Positions 46,845-57,592 of a stretch of DNA of 64,000 bases are shown here, piece by piece. The DNA is from Niebla homalea (Eukaryota; Ascomycota; Lecanoromycetes; Lecanorales; Ramalinaceae). How positions within the stretch are numbered: position 1 is the stretch's first letter; every line of letters starts with the position of its first letter. A program made the translations under genes and the position numbers. The notes below the pieces were generated by a model. It searched no databases. It was not told the DNA's origin and saw only the letters and a program-made list of their open reading frames with translations. The DNA lies in contig JAHGAU010000034.1 in NCBI GenBank assembly GCA_019925105.1, positions 1-64,000 of the forward strand. The letters are read 5' to 3'.

Positions 46845-48030
46845 TCAGAGCTTCGGCCCCCTCCTCGAGCCCTCCGTCCCCGCTCCCCTCGCAAAATCTC
46901 CCGGCTTATGAAAGCCCACGCCAATCTTCCTCGACAGATGCCTCCGCTCAAGCCACTCTTTGCTCGACACGCCACCCTCCTCCTCCCCCTCCCCACCAAC
47001 ACCCTCCTCATCCACAACGCCACCCTTCAACCTTCTCAACTGCGCCTGATGCTCCGGCCTCGAGAAAAACACAAGACTTTGCCTCATCATTCCCCTCTGC
47101 TCCCCTGGTGGATCCACCACCCGATGAAGATTGCTCCTCAGCACCTCCGCCGTGAACTTGACCATCGCGTCGCCTAGATTGACGATGGCGCACCCGGGCA
47201 CAGGGCGCACGTATACCCAGTCTTCGGAGTCTGGGAGCTGGACTTGCAGGCCGCCGAGCCGGTTGAAGAGAATGGTCAGGCTGCCGAAGTCGGTGTGTTC
47301 ACCTAGGGCGCGCTGGTCGGCCGATTTGGGGGAGACGGATGGGTGGGCGCGGATGAAACGGGCGTGGCAACCAGAGGGTTCCTTTTTGCGGTGAAGGGAG
47401 GAAAGAGTGGCAGGGGGAAGTCGGAGAGATGTGTTGAGGCTGGTGAAGAGGGTGTCGAGGACGTCGTAATTGGATGAGATGTACGAAGATAGGGCGGGGC
47501 GATTGGTGGTGATGACAGATGGTGCAGGGAGCGGTGGAGTGAGATTGAGGATGTCGTCCTTGGAGATCTACGTAGGGAGGTGAGTCGAGTGCCCTGCTAC
47601 CAGCTGAGCTCTGTGAAGAATGAGACTAACTTACGTTGTAGATCTCATTATGGTCCTTGGTCCCCTGATCGTCCATGACCTCCTTACCCTTACCCTTGTA
47701 TCCGAAATAGCTGCCTTGGCCCGAAAAATCGCACTTTGCCTTCTCTTCTATAGGCAGGTCAAAGAATTGGTCCATGAGCGAGAACATGGTATTGGCATCT
47801 CCAAGCAATCGCTCGCCCGCATCACATCCTCGCATATCCAGGTACATGAAGCCGAGGGATTTGCTGGCTTCGAAGAGGCGGTCTCTCTCGGCAGCGTCAT
47901 TCCCAATTAGTTTCTTCAGGGAGATGGTCAAGAGCGGCGCTGTGCGGACATTCTCTGGAAACGGAGGAATGTTGAACGAAGAAGTGACACGTCCAGGCGC
48001 ATTGAGCTCAGCAGTCGCACCGGTTGCCAT
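46845..48030 (-). CDS. 2OG-Fe(II) oxygenase (isopenicillin N synthase-like)
   Basis: Two exons (48,030-47,635 and 47,567-46,845, intron 67 bp with GTAAGT and CGTAG) encode 372 residues in phase 0. The ATG at 48,030 (MATGATAEL) is chosen over upstream open sequence because it begins the usual N-terminal DIOX_N region (SLGFMYLDMRG, FFDLPIEEK). The iron-binding residues are visible: H and D in GEHTDFGSLTILF and the distal H in NLHRVVDPP. The 2-oxoglutarate-binding R-x-S is in MMRQSLVFF. The family hydroxylates, desaturates or cyclises small molecules. The substrate cannot be told from sequence. A glycine- and glutamate-rich insertion (GVGGEGEEEGGV) precedes the C-terminus. It diverges from the MFS transporter gene, so a shared metabolic role is possible. 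Confidence 0.92.
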
Positions 48031-48973
48031 AGTGGACAGACTTGGTTGATATTGACAATGATGAATGAATGATGACTTGTGATGAGGAATTTGCAGCTTC
48101 AACGTCGGAAAGATTGGTCGGCGTGGTTCTTTATGTATCACGATCCCGCCCAGAATCTATTGGCCCATCGAGTCACACATCGAGTCCGGGAACATATGAA
48201 GTGGAGAGGTCGGCTTGCTTGCCTCTGTGCATTTGTGGATGATACGGCATCGTGCTGTTTTCGACTGTACCTGATCTGGCAGGTGACAAGCCTTTCTTGC
48301 TTGGTTCCCTTCTCGCCAATGCTCGCGCACAAGACTGGGAAGGTCTTCATCATACCTATGTGAAGAAGCCGGAATCCCGACCCAAACTCCTGGGTCGGGT
48401 GGCTGATGGAATCATGGAACGCACGTGCGTAGCTTGGTCAACCCGGATATGAGTGTGGGGAGTGGGGATTGTGGTGGGGTAAAGCTACACGGAGAGTGAA
48501 CATCCGTCGATCTTTCCTTCTTTTCTCCACGTTCCATAGAATGAAGCGGCGAAACAAACCTTCTCCCCGCATTCTGAACATGCAAGTCATTCGCTTTACA
48601 CATGCTCCTCGTGATATAGGCTATATCAAAGCCTACCTCAGTCAACGCTACGGCATCTTTCCGATCCTCAGAGGTTGACTTGTCCAATCACAGTTTCAAT
48701 TGAGCCCTGAGAATGCTCGACGGCCCCAAAGCCATCTCGCTTCCATCATTGAAATGGAGGGTTGCCACCTTTGACCAGCACCGCGCAGATGCTGAACATG
48801 GTAATATCCATCTACCAAACCAGACTTCACTAGCACAAAACAGTTCGCGCCAAGATGGCAACTATATGCCGAACAGCGATTGCCCCGTACATAATGAAGC
48901 CCATCATCCTCCCAGCTTGCGTCTTCCTTCATCCTCATCTCCTCTCCACCGCCTGATTCAACCTTCCTCAGCC
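48031..48973. promoter_or_regulatory. Divergent promoter region, oxygenase / MFS transporter
   Basis: The 943 bp between the two start codons contains no convincing gene. Joint regulation of the two divergent genes is an inference from layout. I did not identify a specific regulator site. Confidence 0.5.
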
Positions 48974-50643
48974 ATGGCCCCCTTCGACGAGAAACACTCC
49001 GTCGTCCACGAAGAAGGTCGCGTGAAAGAAACCCTCGACGAAGCCACCGCCGAAAAGATCGCTCTCGAACATGATCACATTGACGATGTCGACACCGACG
49101 GCCTGAAGCGCGAACTCGAAACCTCCCACCAGGGCGGCTATGCAGCCAAATCGTCCGAAGAGCGCTCCCAGCAATTGGCCCTGAACCGCAAACTCGACAT
49201 TTACCTCCTCCCCTTCTGCGTGCTGATCTACCTCTTCAACGGGCTCGACCGCTCAAATCTGGGCAATGCGCAGACCAACGGCTTCACGAAAGACCTCGGC
49301 ATCCGCCCCGACGCCGTCAATACCGCGACCTCCCTCTTCTTCGCCACGTACGTGCCGCTGCAACCGTTATCGGCCGCCATCGGCAAGAAGGTCGGACAGC
49401 CGCTCTTCCTGGGGATCATCGGCCTCGGCTGGGGCGTCCTCACCCTGTGCCACGCCTTTGTGAAGAACGAGGCCCAGCTGATCGCCATCCGGCTCCTCAT
49501 CGGCGTGACCGAATCCGGCTTCTACCCGACCGTGGTGTCGTACCTCTCGCACTTCTATCCGCGCTACGACCTCGCCTTTCGGATCGCCATCTTCTACGGC
49601 GCCTACGCCATCGCGGGCGCGTTTGGCGGCATCATCGCGTACGGCTGTTTCCACATCGATGGCGGCTTGCACGGCTGGCAGTACTTGTTCCTGATCGAGG
49701 GGGCAGGGACGATGTTGATTGCAGTGGTGACGCCGTTTTGGTTGGCGAAAACGCCGGGGACGGCGTGGTTCCTGACGGAGCGGCAGAAGAAGTACGCGGA
49801 GAACCGGATGGTGGTGGATAGTGCGGCGAACCTGGATTCGGCGAAGCGGTTGACGAGGAAGGATGTGATATGGGGGGTGCTGGATTGGAAGTTGTGGTTC
49901 GTGGAGCCGTTCAATATCCTGGCGAGTACGGCACCGCAGGGCTTCACGATTTTCTTCCCATTGGTGGTGAAGGTAGGAATGTCCCACTTCAATACCTGTC
50001 GCTCTTTTGTTCGCCTTTGTACCCCAAGAATGAGTACTGAGCGGCAGCTGATGTGGAATGACAGGGTCTTGGATACTCTGGCGCAAAAGCCAACCTCATG
50101 ACCGTCCCACCCTACGTGATCGGTACCATCGTCCTCCTCATCTTCGCCTACGGATCCGACCACTTCCGCAGCCGGGTCTTTCCCATCCTTGGCGGTTTGG
50201 CCATCGTGCTCATCGGTCTCATCGTCGTCATTGCACTTCCGTTATCAAACACCGGGGGCCGTTACGCAGGCTTGTGCATCCTCCTCGCTGGTACCTTCAT
50301 CGCGGCCCCAATTACTGTGGCATGGTTGTCTGGCAACACCCCTGAGCCCGGGATGAGGACGATTGTAATGGGAATCAATGGATACGGCAATCTGGGCGGT
50401 ATCATCGGGAGTGAACTGTTTTTGGCCAGGTATGGGCCGGATTACCATTACCCGCTGAAGATAACGGCAGGGTTGATCGCAGTGAGTATGGTTGGGTATG
50501 CATCGTATGGGGCGACGCTGGTGGGGGTGAACAAGTGGAAAGCCAAGAAATTAAGGGGGATGAGCGTTGAGGAGATTCAGGCGGAGAAGGTGGGGGGGAA
50601 GAGGTATGCGGATAAGAAGTGGACGTTTGTGTATGGCTTCTAG
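48974..50643 (+). CDS. MFS transporter, DAL5/TNA1-type anion:cation symporter
   Basis: Exons 48,974-49,972 and 50,065-50,643, intron 92 bp (GTAGGA...GACAG), encode 525 residues in phase 0. The ATG at 48,974 (MAPFDEKHSVV) begins a soluble acidic N-terminus of about 75 residues. Helix 1 carries FNGLDRSNLGNA, the signature of the anion:cation symporter family (TC 2.A.1.14), and the second half has YSGAKANLMTVPPYV and ITVAWLSGNTPEPGMRTIVM. Relatives import allantoate, nicotinate, pantothenate or other small acids at the plasma membrane. The actual substrate is unknown. The coding sequence is GC-richer than its surroundings, with C-ending codons, and looks fully intact. Confidence 0.93.
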
Positions 50644-51300
50644 CCTGGGGGAATCTTACAAGGATTATGAGAGAAGTATCAAGTGTCTTAATGCTAAATT
50701 GACAATGTTTTTGGACAACCCAAAATCCTTCGTACAGGATTGCAGTAATTTGTATCCTTATGGCCGAGAACGTGCATATTTGTTGTCGTTGGAGAGCTAC
50801 GAACCGTACGGTCTCGTGGCTATCCGTGGATATCCTCTCGTCTCTTGACTCCAGCACTACACTACCTTCGATCGCATGTGAGAATCTGTGCCTTCACCAA
50901 CTTCGATTCGCAATGGGTCATAGTGACATTGCGCCAGCGCGGGCATCTCTCCCAGATTCGTCAATGTCTCTGAGGTCTTACACAATGTGTACGGTAATGT
51001 TGACTCCGCATATCTTTATTGCTCATCAAGTTTCAGAAACGTTCTTCAAGGTTCACCCAGTTTCTAGAGACCTTTTTCTTGGTGAAGCAATACTCCTCAG
51101 ACGTCTTATTCGATTCCATCAATGTCTCCGAGCTCCTGTATCGTATGCAGTAATGCCGGTCCAGCGTTTTACACAAGAAAAGCAGCGGTGACTCCGCGTT
51201 GGACATGGAGATCCAAGCCCAGCCGCCAATCCATTTGTATACACCGATGTGGATGTCCTGTCTCCTGGTTTACTTCCGCGAGCTATACCATTATGGTATT
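50644..51300. other. Intergenic, no gene seen
   Basis: Downstream of the MFS gene. Short frames only. Confidence 0.45.
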
Positions 51301-52027
51301 TCAAGCCACATCAGCCGCTGGAGCGTCCTGACTCTCGCCAGCACCCCGACGCGGGTACACACCCACGGACGCAATCAAGACCTCCTGGCTAAAAACCTGG
51401 AAGACGACACCATACCGAATATTTGCTTGGGCTAGGTATTCACCTGCTCCTCTCACGATCTGACATGCCGTGGCATAATTGACCTTCGTGTCCGGCCCCG
51501 GAATGGTCGCAGTAAGGAGGAGTTGTAGGCCGGTGTTGGAGGTGAGCCACGATTTGGGAGCGGTGATGTCCGTCTCCGCTGGCATCTCACCGCAAATGAT
51601 GGAGCTGAGACTCAGGAGGCCTCGGAACATGACCACGGGGTCGATTGGTGTGGTGACTGTTCTTGGGGTGTTGTCGCGTATTTCGAGGGGAGGGTCGCTT
51701 TGTGGGATCCGGTAGCTAAGTTGGGTGTAAGCAAATGGGCACACCATTTGAGGATGTTGCAATTGAAACTGATTTGTGGTAGGTTCCTCGGAAGTTCCCA
51801 GGCCTGCAATAGGGAGCGAACAATCGAGGCTATGAAATGCGACCTCACATGATGGGGGAGGAGACATTAAAAGCGCTGCGGACTTGTCAGCAATATGAAG
51901 CTCGGAATAGAAGCCCTGTTCACCGAGCATCATTCTCCAAAGCATCAATTGCTTGTGGTATGACCATGGTGTATATTAGACTTTGCAACAATAGCAGAAT
52001 TCCCACTAAGCAGGAAGCTGGAGACAT
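51301..52027 (-). pseudogene. Possible secreted protein gene, frame-disrupted or with unresolved intron
   Basis: An ATG at 52,027 begins a strong signal peptide (MSPASCLVGILLLLQSLIY) followed by AIDALENDAR and a stop at 51,920. In another frame a 214-codon run from an ATG at 51,945 continues to 51,301, with conserved-looking parts such as LLSLSSIICGEMPAETDI, LLLTATIPGPD and CQIVRGAGEYLAQANIRYGV. Together they would make a secreted protein of roughly 230 residues. The two frames overlap, and I found no splice site joining them cleanly, so a small indel is likely. The family is not recognised. Either part alone could be chance. Confidence 0.4.
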
Positions 52028-53439
52028 TGTAATGGAAAGAAGTGATGGAGAGAAATTTGATCGAGGTGTACAGAACGTAACTTCTTTGCTTCTGGCTGAA
52101 ATCGAGATTGCTGGTGCTTCAAGCCTCGACGACGTGATAAATAGCAGCCCGTTCGCCTCCACGGCAATGGTGGAAGCGTGTTACGTCTTTATGAAGTTTG
52201 TCGCGGCACTGCGCAAAGGTTTTCCTGGCTCAACAGGTACACGGCACATTCATCTGGTCCTGCGTCCATGAGAGAGATCCACTGTTGCGGCTCTGATATG
52301 CTGGCCCGGACGTTCTCACTAATATCTGGCTCAGTCGCGAACGCGGCGGATGATTCGGCATTGATATCCGCACTCGCTTGACCAGTACAGATCTTCATTA
52401 GCCGCGGAATTTTTGGCGCATACCTCTAAAGGGTCGTCTCGTTATTGCCAGGAATAAGTATTGATGCAGAGTGAAATATTCGCATCAACTTGAGCTTTCT
52501 GGATATGTCAGAGCTTTTCACATGCGAGGGGAGAGAGGGGCAATTCGCAGAGCTCGTGACGTATGAAGGTCGATTCACGATAATCATGAGCTCGTACTAG
52601 CCTCTTGTAAGAACGAGGTCCCGCTATGAATGGGTCATTATGGACGATACTGAAACCGAGACTTCTCGACGAAGCTTTGGAGCTTCTCTGGGCATCACAC
52701 AGTCATCTATATCAGCCTCAAATCTCATGCGATGCACCAGCCCGACTCAGGAATGAGCGGCCCTTATCCCGGCTTCATACAGCTGCGATTTGAATAGTAC
52801 TGTTGGGTCTGATTTGCTGAGCTCGAAACAATATCTTCATCAAAAAGCGGGATGCCACTTTCACGAAAAGGATGCCAATGCTCGGTCGCTCGTCATAGTC
52901 TGCGCTGCAACAGATCAGCTCTTCCGTACCTCGATGACTTTTGGTTCTCCCCCTCATCTGACAGGTGTGATTACTGAAGGCGGTCGTCCGAGGCTGGTGT
53001 TTTCTGGGGTTCGGATTCGACATGCATCGAGCGATTACACGCACCGCTTGATGGTTGATGTCGTTCCAAGAAGTGGTTTTTGCAATGGAACATGGATACT
53101 CAGGCACGCATTTCGCAGGCACGTCACTCAGAAAAGCGACAACCAGTGAGCACAAGTCGTTCACTGTTCACGACGTATTGTTGTCAGTGAGATGTTGCCA
53201 TAGCTGAGGGCGGGCATCTTCCAGCACTATTCATCGCAAGGAGGGCAGCATTTCACATATACCAACCCCATAACCTCTCGGCATCGGTACTCCTGGTCTC
53301 TATTTCCATGCTGCTTTCGCAAGTAAGTCGTCATCCGAATGATCCGATCCCATTGCTTTTCGGAGGAATCCAGGTTGGATCCCGTGCATCTGTTTAAACT
53401 ATTAGCCCAGATTCCCGATTGAGGTCCATCAAAGTAATC
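52028..53439. other. Intergenic, no gene seen
   Basis: Plus- and minus-strand frames of 119-129 codons at 52,775-53,164 overlap each other and show no domain. I do not support either as a gene. Confidence 0.4.
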
Positions 53440-53495
53440 TAATCGGCGCGCTACCCCACTCGGCACTCGTGCCGAGTGGGGTAGCGCGCCGATTA
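53440..53495. repeat. 56-bp perfect GC-rich palindrome
   Basis: Arms of 27 nt (TAATCGGCGCGCTACCCCAC and on to GGCAC) are exact reverse complements around a 2-nt centre TC. A diverged copy lies 13.8 kb away at 39,593-39,653. Extruded as a hairpin it would be very stable. It has no coding potential and no obvious terminator role in a eukaryote. Confidence 0.95.
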
Positions 53496-53788
53496 TACCT
53501 TCATATCATCTGCATGAGGTGGGGGTGGAATTGAGAGGCCAGTCGCCCTCGCAAAGGTTTTGTTGAAATAGACGAGCAATGTACCGGTCGAGCCGGTGTG
53601 AAGAATAATGTCTGGAATCGAGGTCCCCGGACAAATCGAGCTTCAGAGGAAAGAAAGAGCGTCCGATCGTGCTGAGAATGACAGAATCCGATTTATTGAT
53701 AAATAAAGTTCTACAAAGGAAAAATAAGGTCTTGGCAGCTTGGGGCTTTGGGCATTAGTGGATTCCACTAATACAGTTTAGGGAATTA

Positions 53789-54253
53789 GCATATTTGAGA
53801 AGCTTGGAAATGCTTGGCAAGGGAAAAAAACGCAGAGCTTTTGTTATCCACCACCATACAAATTTGTTGAAGCCTTACGCAAAGTCTTTATCGTAGTAAT
53901 AAGCGAGTTTGCAGCATCAGTGAGCCGAGTTAAGGTATATCATAACCAAAGACTACGTTTTAAGACTTCGGGGGTTTGGTGGTATGGTTAGTGTTAGAGT
54001 GGGGATCCGGGCCTGAGCTGAGGCTCAAGGCTCAAGACTACGGAGTATCCACACAGTTTATTATCACTTCTACCACTACATTAATACTGCTGTAAACCTC
54101 AATTCTAGATGATCTGAACGATTTAAGAGGTACATCAACTCAAATTAAACATTGCGCAAGGCTCTATTAATTTGTATGGTGGTAGCTAATAAAAGCTCTG
54201 GAGAGGTGCGTTTTTTCTTTCTTGCCAAGCATTTGCAAGCTTCTCAAATATGC
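53789..54253. mobile_element. 465-bp MITE with about 100-bp inverted ends and TA duplication
   Basis: The left end GCATATTTGAGAAGCTTG matches the reverse complement of the right end, and the similarity extends about 100 bp (ATGCTTGGCAAG, AAAAACGCA, AGAGCTTTT, CACCATACAAATT). TA flanks both sides (53,787-53,788 and 54,254-54,255). This fits a non-autonomous Tc1/mariner (pogo/Fot1-like) element. It has no open frame and normal composition, so it shows no RIP. Confidence 0.85.
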
Positions 54254-54255
54254 TA

Positions 54256-55020
54256 AAAGGTGCTGTAGAGTTCAACAGCAACAAAAAATGGGGTTTCACT
54301 TTTAATTCCGTAGTAATTCCTGACTCCACACTGAGGGTCCCATGACTCTTGCAAGTACGACAATTGTACGCGCAAGGCTTTCAGGTTTGCCTCCTTTCTG
54401 AAAACTTCACATGTTAGGGAACCGCAGGTCGTCAATGCCCCAACTCCTCCGTACATTCAATCTCGATTCTCGAACGCTCTCCCAATGAGACCCTCACACG
54501 CAAGACCACATGACACTCCTCGGCACTTGCCTTTCAGGAAGAGTGCTGAAACTTGAAGGAGGTTTCCGATCCCCAAGAACAACAAGATTTATGTGTATGG
54601 CACGCTGGGACGTGCGCAACATATATGGCGCACTTCTCTAGCGCTCATTGGAGCGGCAAGATCGCTCAAGCCGCTTGTGCAATTTACAGATACGACCGCC
54701 AGCCAAGTCCGTCTAGACGGGCAGACGAATCCACTCAATCGCCATCGTAACAACGCGAGACAACCCATGGGGACGGCCCGGCTCATCCCACGCACCTCAG
54801 TCCTGTGCTCCTGTTTCAAACTGTGGGTCCTTTTGGTGCAATTTCCAGCCCTCGGAAAGTCAGATGTTTCGTGCTCTTTCTTTAATAGCGCCGCCGTCCA
54901 GTCGCCATTTTTACTTGTCCTCTTATTCTTATCTTTGCCCACCAGAAGTGAGACAATGTTTTGCGGTGCGGCAACCGCTAGGGCCATAGACCATAGATAG
55001 CGAAGCACAGACGACGCATC
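54256..55020. other. Upstream region of the second SAT4-like gene
   Basis: No gene recognised. It contains the promoter of the next gene and lies beside the MITE. Confidence 0.45.
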
Positions 55021-56385
55021 ATGTCTCCAACGCCTGTACAATTGAAGATCAGTAATAGCGATTTGGCCTTTTTCTCGAGTGTGCCCGCACTGGCCCCGCC
55101 GGACGGGGTGCAATCCAACTTCATCGACCCGCCCACCAACATCAAAGGCCCGTTGATCGTGTCGACCGTCCTGTTCATCCTCACACTTGCCTTCATTCTC
55201 AATCGGGTGTATGTGAAGATTCGCATCACCAAGAAGTTCCACTGGGATGACTTGACCATCCTCCTTGGCTTCCTCTGCTGCGCACTCTACTACGCCAGCT
55301 TCATGTGGGATATCGTCCGCTCGAAACAAGGCCGGCACCAATGGGACATCCGGATCCCCGATGCCGCCAGCGCTGACCTCTTCGTCCCGGCCTACGTGAT
55401 CGGCATCGTCTCGCCCCTGGGTCTCCTCTTCATCAAGGACTCCTTCTTCATCTTCTACCTCGAAGTCTTCGGCATTTACCGCTGGATCCGAGTGGGGTCC
55501 TATATCGGCCTCGTGCTCACCACCTTGTTCTATTTCGGGACCTTGATCGCGATGGTCTACCTCACCACCCCGCGGCCGGGCGAGACGTGGCTCGAGCATC
55601 AGTTGTCCCCACTGGGGATCGATGAGATTAACTATTCGATCCCGCAGGCGTGTGTGGGACTGGCCATCGACGTGTGGATCTTGATGATGCCGATCATCGC
55701 GGTCAGCAACATGAAGATGCGTGCCTGGAGGAAAGTCGGGGTGATGTTGATTCTCTTGACGGGCCTGATGGCTTGTATTGCGAGTGGATTGAACATCTTC
55801 TATCGCATTCGCATGAATGAGACGGAGGATCTGACGTGGGCGGATGTTCCCGTCATCACGGTGATGTTGCTTGAATTGCTGACGGGTGTGATAACCGCGT
55901 GCATGCCTTGCGCCGCGCATTCCTGCCGCCAGCATTTGGGGGGGTTGACGAGTCTCAGGCCGACTTGGTTGGGGTATCATTCGAGGAGGTCGAAGGAGGC
56001 GGGCTTTCAATTGTCGGATCATTCAGGGGAGAAGGTCGCTGCCAACAACGTTGCTGGTAGGGGAAAATTGGATTCGTATCATAACTTCGCGAGGACCGGG
56101 CAACCGAACCCGAGTCTGTTGAGGAAGATGAAGGACAGATTATCCAACAGTCATGCCGGAGCGAGCAGATTGGATGACGTTGATGACGAGGATGATGATG
56201 AGAGGTGGAAGATTGCGCCGTGGGAGAGGAGCGCGCCAAGAGACGGCGACGCAGAGTTGAAGGACGAAATGGCTGGGACTTTGAAATTTTTTGGGGCGGA
56301 GCGGCCGATGAGTAATGTCTCTGCCGTGACAGATCGTGAAGGGCTCGAGGCGAAGACATCGCTACGAGCGCATGGATTAAAATAA
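55021..56385 (+). CDS. SAT4/rhodopsin-like seven-helix membrane protein, intronless
   Basis: A single frame of 454 codons from ATG at 55,021. Helices are visible at about residues 45-65 (LIVSTVLFILTLAFIL), 75-97, 120-140, 155-180, 205-228, 238-258 and 273-293. Family features include HWDDLTILLGF, the external loop with RPGETWLEHQ, INYSIPQACVGLAIDVWILM and GLMACIASGLNIFYRI. The C-terminal tail of about 150 residues is soluble, with a very acidic patch (DDVDDEDDDE) near residue 385. Unlike the gene at 36-37 kb, it has no introns and a longer tail, so the two are distant paralogues rather than a recent duplication. Likely a plasma-membrane receptor-like protein of unknown ligand. Confidence 0.9.
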   Translation: MSPTPVQLKISNSDLAFFSSVPALAPPDGVQSNFIDPPTNIKGPLIVSTVLFILTLAFILNRVYVKIRITKKFHWDDLTILLGFLCCALYYASFMWDIVRSKQGRHQWDIRIPDAASADLFVPAYVIGIVSPLGLLFIKDSFFIFYLEVFGIYRWIRVGSYIGLVLTTLFYFGTLIAMVYLTTPRPGETWLEHQLSPLGIDEINYSIPQACVGLAIDVWILMMPIIAVSNMKMRAWRKVGVMLILLTGLMACIASGLNIFYRIRMNETEDLTWADVPVITVMLLELLTGVITACMPCAAHSCRQHLGGLTSLRPTWLGYHSRRSKEAGFQLSDHSGEKVAANNVAGRGKLDSYHNFARTGQPNPSLLRKMKDRLSNSHAGASRLDDVDDEDDDERWKIAPWERSAPRDGDAELKDEMAGTLKFFGAERPMSNVSAVTDREGLEAKTSLRAHGLK

Positions 56386-56464
56386 CGATCAATTAATGAT
56401 GTTTAATGTGTACTCGGACACCCAGCCACTCGTGGCTTGATGCCTTGCTCTTTTTAGTACTTGA

Positions 56465-57539
56465 CTAGGACTGTAGATTGCTGAACCATCTACTTCCGGG
56501 CAATCTCTCGACATCAACCTTCACAATCTTTCCTGATACCGTGATCGGCTCGCCGTTCCCATACGCATAGTCTCCGCCCGTCATACTAACATACAGCACA
56601 TTCCTATCGTGCTTTGTCCGTCCGAACGCACAACCCGTCGGACCAGCCACCTCCGCAAGCAGTGAGTACGAGCCCCCCTCTCGCTGCACGAAAAAAATAC
56701 CATCATTGTCCTCCGTGAACGAAGTCACGTAGGCATCGCCACCCTCGTCAACAGTAAGGTCATCCGGATTTGGCAGCGTGCCGGTAAGGAAGGTGTAGTT
56801 GCCCACTGCTTCGCCCTTCGCGTTGATGTGTACTCTGCCTACGGTGCCTTGGCCTGAATGGGTGAAGCGTGTCGTTTCCCTTGAGATGAAGTCCGATGAT
56901 GCCGAAGGCGCTGGGGGAGCGTGTATAGGTGTTGTTGATGGGGACAGCGATCGCGCCAGTGTCGGGTTTGATGCTCCAGACGACGCCGGCGAGGAAGTCG
57001 CTGGAGCGGAGGAGGTTGGATTCGTGAAGGTATGTCAAGCCATCGAGCCCAAGGCCGTCGGTCAAGGAAGTGATCTCGGTGACTTTGGCCGAGGGTGGAT
57101 CACGCTGGTCGAAGTCTGTCATGTCGAGTCTGTAGATGTTGTTCTCGCCATACCCCTCGAGCTTGATTGAGGAGTAGTTGGCAGAGCAGAGATAGAAGTT
57201 GTCAGGTTGAGCTTCCACGATACCGAGCAGGGAAGCGGTGTCATTCAGGGTGGCCAACAAAACCGTCTCTCCATCTTTGAAGGGATCCACGAGATAGATA
57301 TTCGGCCTGGAATTATCTGTCGCGATGATCTGGCCATTGCTGCGAACTGCCAGGTTCTCGATCCACGTTGCTCTAGGGAAGACGTGGACCACTTCCACAG
57401 GCAGCGGCGATGTCGTGTTGAAGCGCTTCTGAGGCGAGTTCTTGATCCCGGAGCCGTCGTGGGCCGGGGCGCATTGTACCCTGTGTATGGATTGGATGAG
57501 GAACAGGAGGGCAAAACTGGAAATTTCTGTTGCCCTGAT
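56465..57539 (-). pseudogene. SMP-30/gluconolactonase-like beta-propeller, frameshifted
   Basis: The frame reads a secreted six-bladed propeller: VEVVHVFPRATWIENLAVRS, NGQIIATDNSRPNIYLVDPF, GLDGLTYLHESNLL, then in a second frame SGQGTVGRVHINAKG, LPNPDDLTVDEGGDAYVTSF and GPTGCAFGR to the stop at 56,465. The frame shifts once near 56,862 inside GNDT-RFTHSG. Loss of one AC from a short ACAC run would explain it. The natural start seems to be at 57,537-57,539, where ATC stands in front of a good signal peptide (RATEISSFALLFLIQ), and no in-frame ATG is present. The family hydrolyses lactones. Either two lesions inactivate this copy, or there is an upstream exon plus a sequence error. Confidence 0.8.
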
Positions 57540-57544
57540 GGTTA

Positions 57545-57592
57545 GTGATCGCTACGGTGCTTTCGACAGTGATCGCTACAGTGCTTTTGACA
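57545..57592 (+). repeat. 24-bp tandem duplication
   Basis: GTGATCGCTAC(G/A)GTGCTTT(C/T)GACA occurs twice head to tail, directly upstream of the SMP-30-like gene. The two differences are transitions. Confidence 0.92.

Noticed and set aside
49367..50163. Minus-strand frames of 239 and 186 codons opposite the MFS gene
   Set aside because: Shadow frames of a GC-rich coding sequence; the plus strand has clear MFS signatures and a consistent intron.
54589..56022. Minus-strand 477-codon frame opposite the second SAT4-like gene
   Set aside because: Histidine-, aspartate- and arginine-rich antisense sequence; the plus strand has seven helices and family motifs.
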